From contig JANLHA010000186.1 of the NCBI GenBank assembly GCA_024653845.1, positions 1 to 7,057 on the forward strand: a stretch of DNA of 7,057 nt. The letters are read 5' to 3'. Source of the stretch: Candidatus Omnitrophota bacterium (lineage in GTDB: Bacteria > Omnitrophota > Gorgyraeia > Zapsychrales > JANLHA01). Position numbers and translations under genes: made by a program. The notes under the pieces are model-generated. The model was not told the DNA's origin. It saw nothing but the letters and a program-made list of their open reading frames with translations, and did not search any database. This document shows, one piece after another, positions 5,806 through 7,057 of this stretch (its first letter is position 1; every line of letters starts with the position of its first letter).

Positions 5806-7057
5806 TTACGCTTCTCGTAAATATCCCCATGTGTGTAATTTATCACTATCCTCATACCAGCGGTCCCCTATGTCGGTTCGATAATACATGTTAGGGATCA
5901 TGATGTTTTGAATTCGATGATACGCTTGTGACTGTGCTTGACGCAATGTTTGTCCTGTTCCGACAACAACCAAAACAACTCCCGCATCCCCAGCAATCAA
6001 CCATTGTCCATTGACCTGCTTGACGTCGCCGATATGGATCCCTTCTAGATTGGGTTTATTAAAAAGGATGGCGGCATCTTGGGAATATGTTTCAAAGGTC
6101 TTCGGGTCATGAAAGGGATACGGTGGCACGACAATCCTGACTCCGATTTGGAAACCCTTTTTGGTTTTGAACTCTTTCAAGGTTCCCGTCGCCATTTCGT
6201 AAAAAAATTCGCTAATAGGCATCAAGATGCCTTCTTGCTGGATATTGATCGTTGGATAGCCAAACCGTGCCGTAAACTCAAGCGGATAAATTCCATTCGC
6301 ATTGACGATGCAATTGATGTCGATATAGCCGACGTATTTCTCTTCTTTGAGTTTTTGTTCGATTTTTTGCAGCGTCGAGGTAAAAATCTTATTCGGTCCG
6401 CCCCAATACATAACCGTTCCCATTTCTCCTGTGGAAGGGCCAATGTTTCCAGGAAAAAGTTTCTTATGCTCAAAATTGATGTTGATGGGTTCTACAAATT
6501 GCGCCCCATTAAAAAAAGCGCCCACAGCAATCTCAACGCCTGTAACTCGTCGCTGAAGCTGAAAAACTTTGATCTGCTTCGACCACGTTTTTTTATAAGC
6601 CTCGAGGACCTGGATAACATCCTTGCCATCCTCTTCCTCACCGACAAAAAGCAATCGTTTGATATTTTGCGCCTCACCACTGGGTTTGATCACGTAACGG
6701 TTTGGGTTAGTTTGAACATACGCAATCGCATCGTCAAAAGAAGAGAATTCCTCAAAAGGGATGATGTTGACACCTGCTTTTTTCAATTCTTCCTGACCAA
6801 ACGTGCGATCATCTTCCAATCGATCCGTGTACTCGGTTCCTCCAATCACGGCTTTACCCTTGGCCCTCAACTGCTCCGCCCATTTTCCCATCCCTAAAAC
6901 ATCGTCGAAAATGACCACATCCGCCCAATCCACTTCCGCTCTCCAGTCATTAGTTTTGGGAACAAAGCCATCCGCGATGTCTTGAGCATCTTTATTGCGA
7001 ATATAATATTTGACCTCATGGCCTTCTTTGAGAACCTGCCAGGCGATATCATTGATC
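5806..7057 (-). CDS. PurD-like ATP-grasp ligase (phosphoribosylamine-glycine ligase family), 5'-truncated by the window edge
   Basis: The open frame continues without a stop to the right edge, giving 416 residues plus a partial codon; the GTG at 6931-6933 is internal (Val42), not the start. Family length is about 420-430, so only some 10-20 N-terminal residues are missing. The layout matches GARS: an N-terminal Rossmann-like domain (visible residues 1-75, INDIAWQVLKEGHEV), an ATP-grasp core with YVIKPSG (121-127, ATP-binding Lys124), VEIAVGAFFNG (174-184), NIGPSTGEMGT (204-214) and PLEFTARFGYPT (258-269, metal-ligand Glu260), and a C-terminal domain with GQTLRQAQSQAYHRI (368-382) and YRTDIGDRW (392-400), a typical PurD ending. 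In purine synthesis this enzyme joins glycine to phosphoribosylamine. Differences from canonical motifs as I recall them: GEMG for GGMG, HKK for HKR, and RFGYP for RFGDP. No purine genes are adjacent, so a divergent PurD or a paralogue with another substrate are both possible. The mini-TamB start follows the TAA stop without a gap. Confidence 0.78.
   Translation of the reverse strand, partial: INDIAWQVLKEGHEVKYYIRNKDAQDIADGFVPKTNDWRAEVDWADVVIFDDVLGMGKWAEQLRAKGKAVIGGTEYTDRLEDDRTFGQEELKKAGVNIIPFEEFSSFDDAIAYVQTNPNRYVIKPSGEAQNIKRLLFVGEEEDGKDVIQVLEAYKKTWSKQIKVFQLQRRVTGVEIAVGAFFNGAQFVEPININFEHKKLFPGNIGPSTGEMGTVMYWGGPNKIFTSTLQKIEQKLKEEKYVGYIDINCIVNANGIYPLEFTARFGYPTINIQQEGILMPISEFFYEMATGTLKEFKTKKGFQIGVRIVVPPYPFHDPKTFETYSQDAAILFNKPNLEGIHIGDVKQVNGQWLIAGDAGVVLVVVGTGQTLRQAQSQAYHRIQNIMIPNMYYRTDIGDRWYEDSDKLHTWGYLREA

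Noticed and set aside
6079..6897. Plus-strand open frame of 272 codons
   Set aside because: It is fully antisense to the PurD-like gene, whose motifs are clear; the antisense translation has no recognisable domain.
5806..6933. Ligase starting at the GTG at 6931-6933
   Set aside because: The same frame stays open to the right edge and the upstream 41 codons encode the expected N-terminal domain of the family, so the GTG is an internal valine.

Overview
All recognisable genes in this window lie on the minus strand and are packed head to tail, so the reading order is from the right edge to the left. In transcription order they are: a PurD-like ATP-grasp ligase (5' end cut by the right edge), a short TamB/DUF490-type envelope protein, a membrane sensor histidine kinase, a small four-helix membrane protein of unknown function, a PLP-dependent histidine-decarboxylase-type enzyme, a tandem ACT-domain protein, and an exonuclease III family AP endonuclease (3' end cut by the left edge). 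Gaps are 0 to 21 bases, or the genes overlap, except for one 195-base gap (707-901) before the nuclease gene. The first six genes probably form one transcription unit.

The TamB-like protein implies a two-membrane (Gram-negative-type) bacterium. Moderate base composition and the mixture of unrelated housekeeping and accessory genes in one run fit a little-studied lineage, perhaps an Omnitrophota-like candidate phylum. That placement is a guess; no marker gene here settles it. No phage, plasmid, transposase, CRISPR, rRNA or tRNA genes were seen.

Region by region: 5806-7057 carries the PurD-like ligase. 4513-5802 carries the mini-TamB, which starts on a non-ATG codon directly after the ligase stop and runs into the histidine kinase (2873-4507). 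2434-2856 encodes the four-helix membrane protein. 1294-2412 and 902-1297 encode the decarboxylase and the ACT protein, which share an ATGA overlap and so are probably translationally coupled. 707-901 is non-coding and holds a 167-base imperfect palindrome with 17-base perfect terminal inverted repeats, nested hairpins inside, and one arm next to the ribosome binding site of the nuclease gene. 1-706 is the nuclease gene.

The most interesting points are the palindromic, MITE- or REP-like element, the decarboxylase/ACT pair (a possible ligand-sensing partner for an amino acid decarboxylase whose substrate could be histidine or serine), and the TamB-kinase coupling (possible envelope sensing). 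No clearly new multi-gene system can be demonstrated from the sequence alone.
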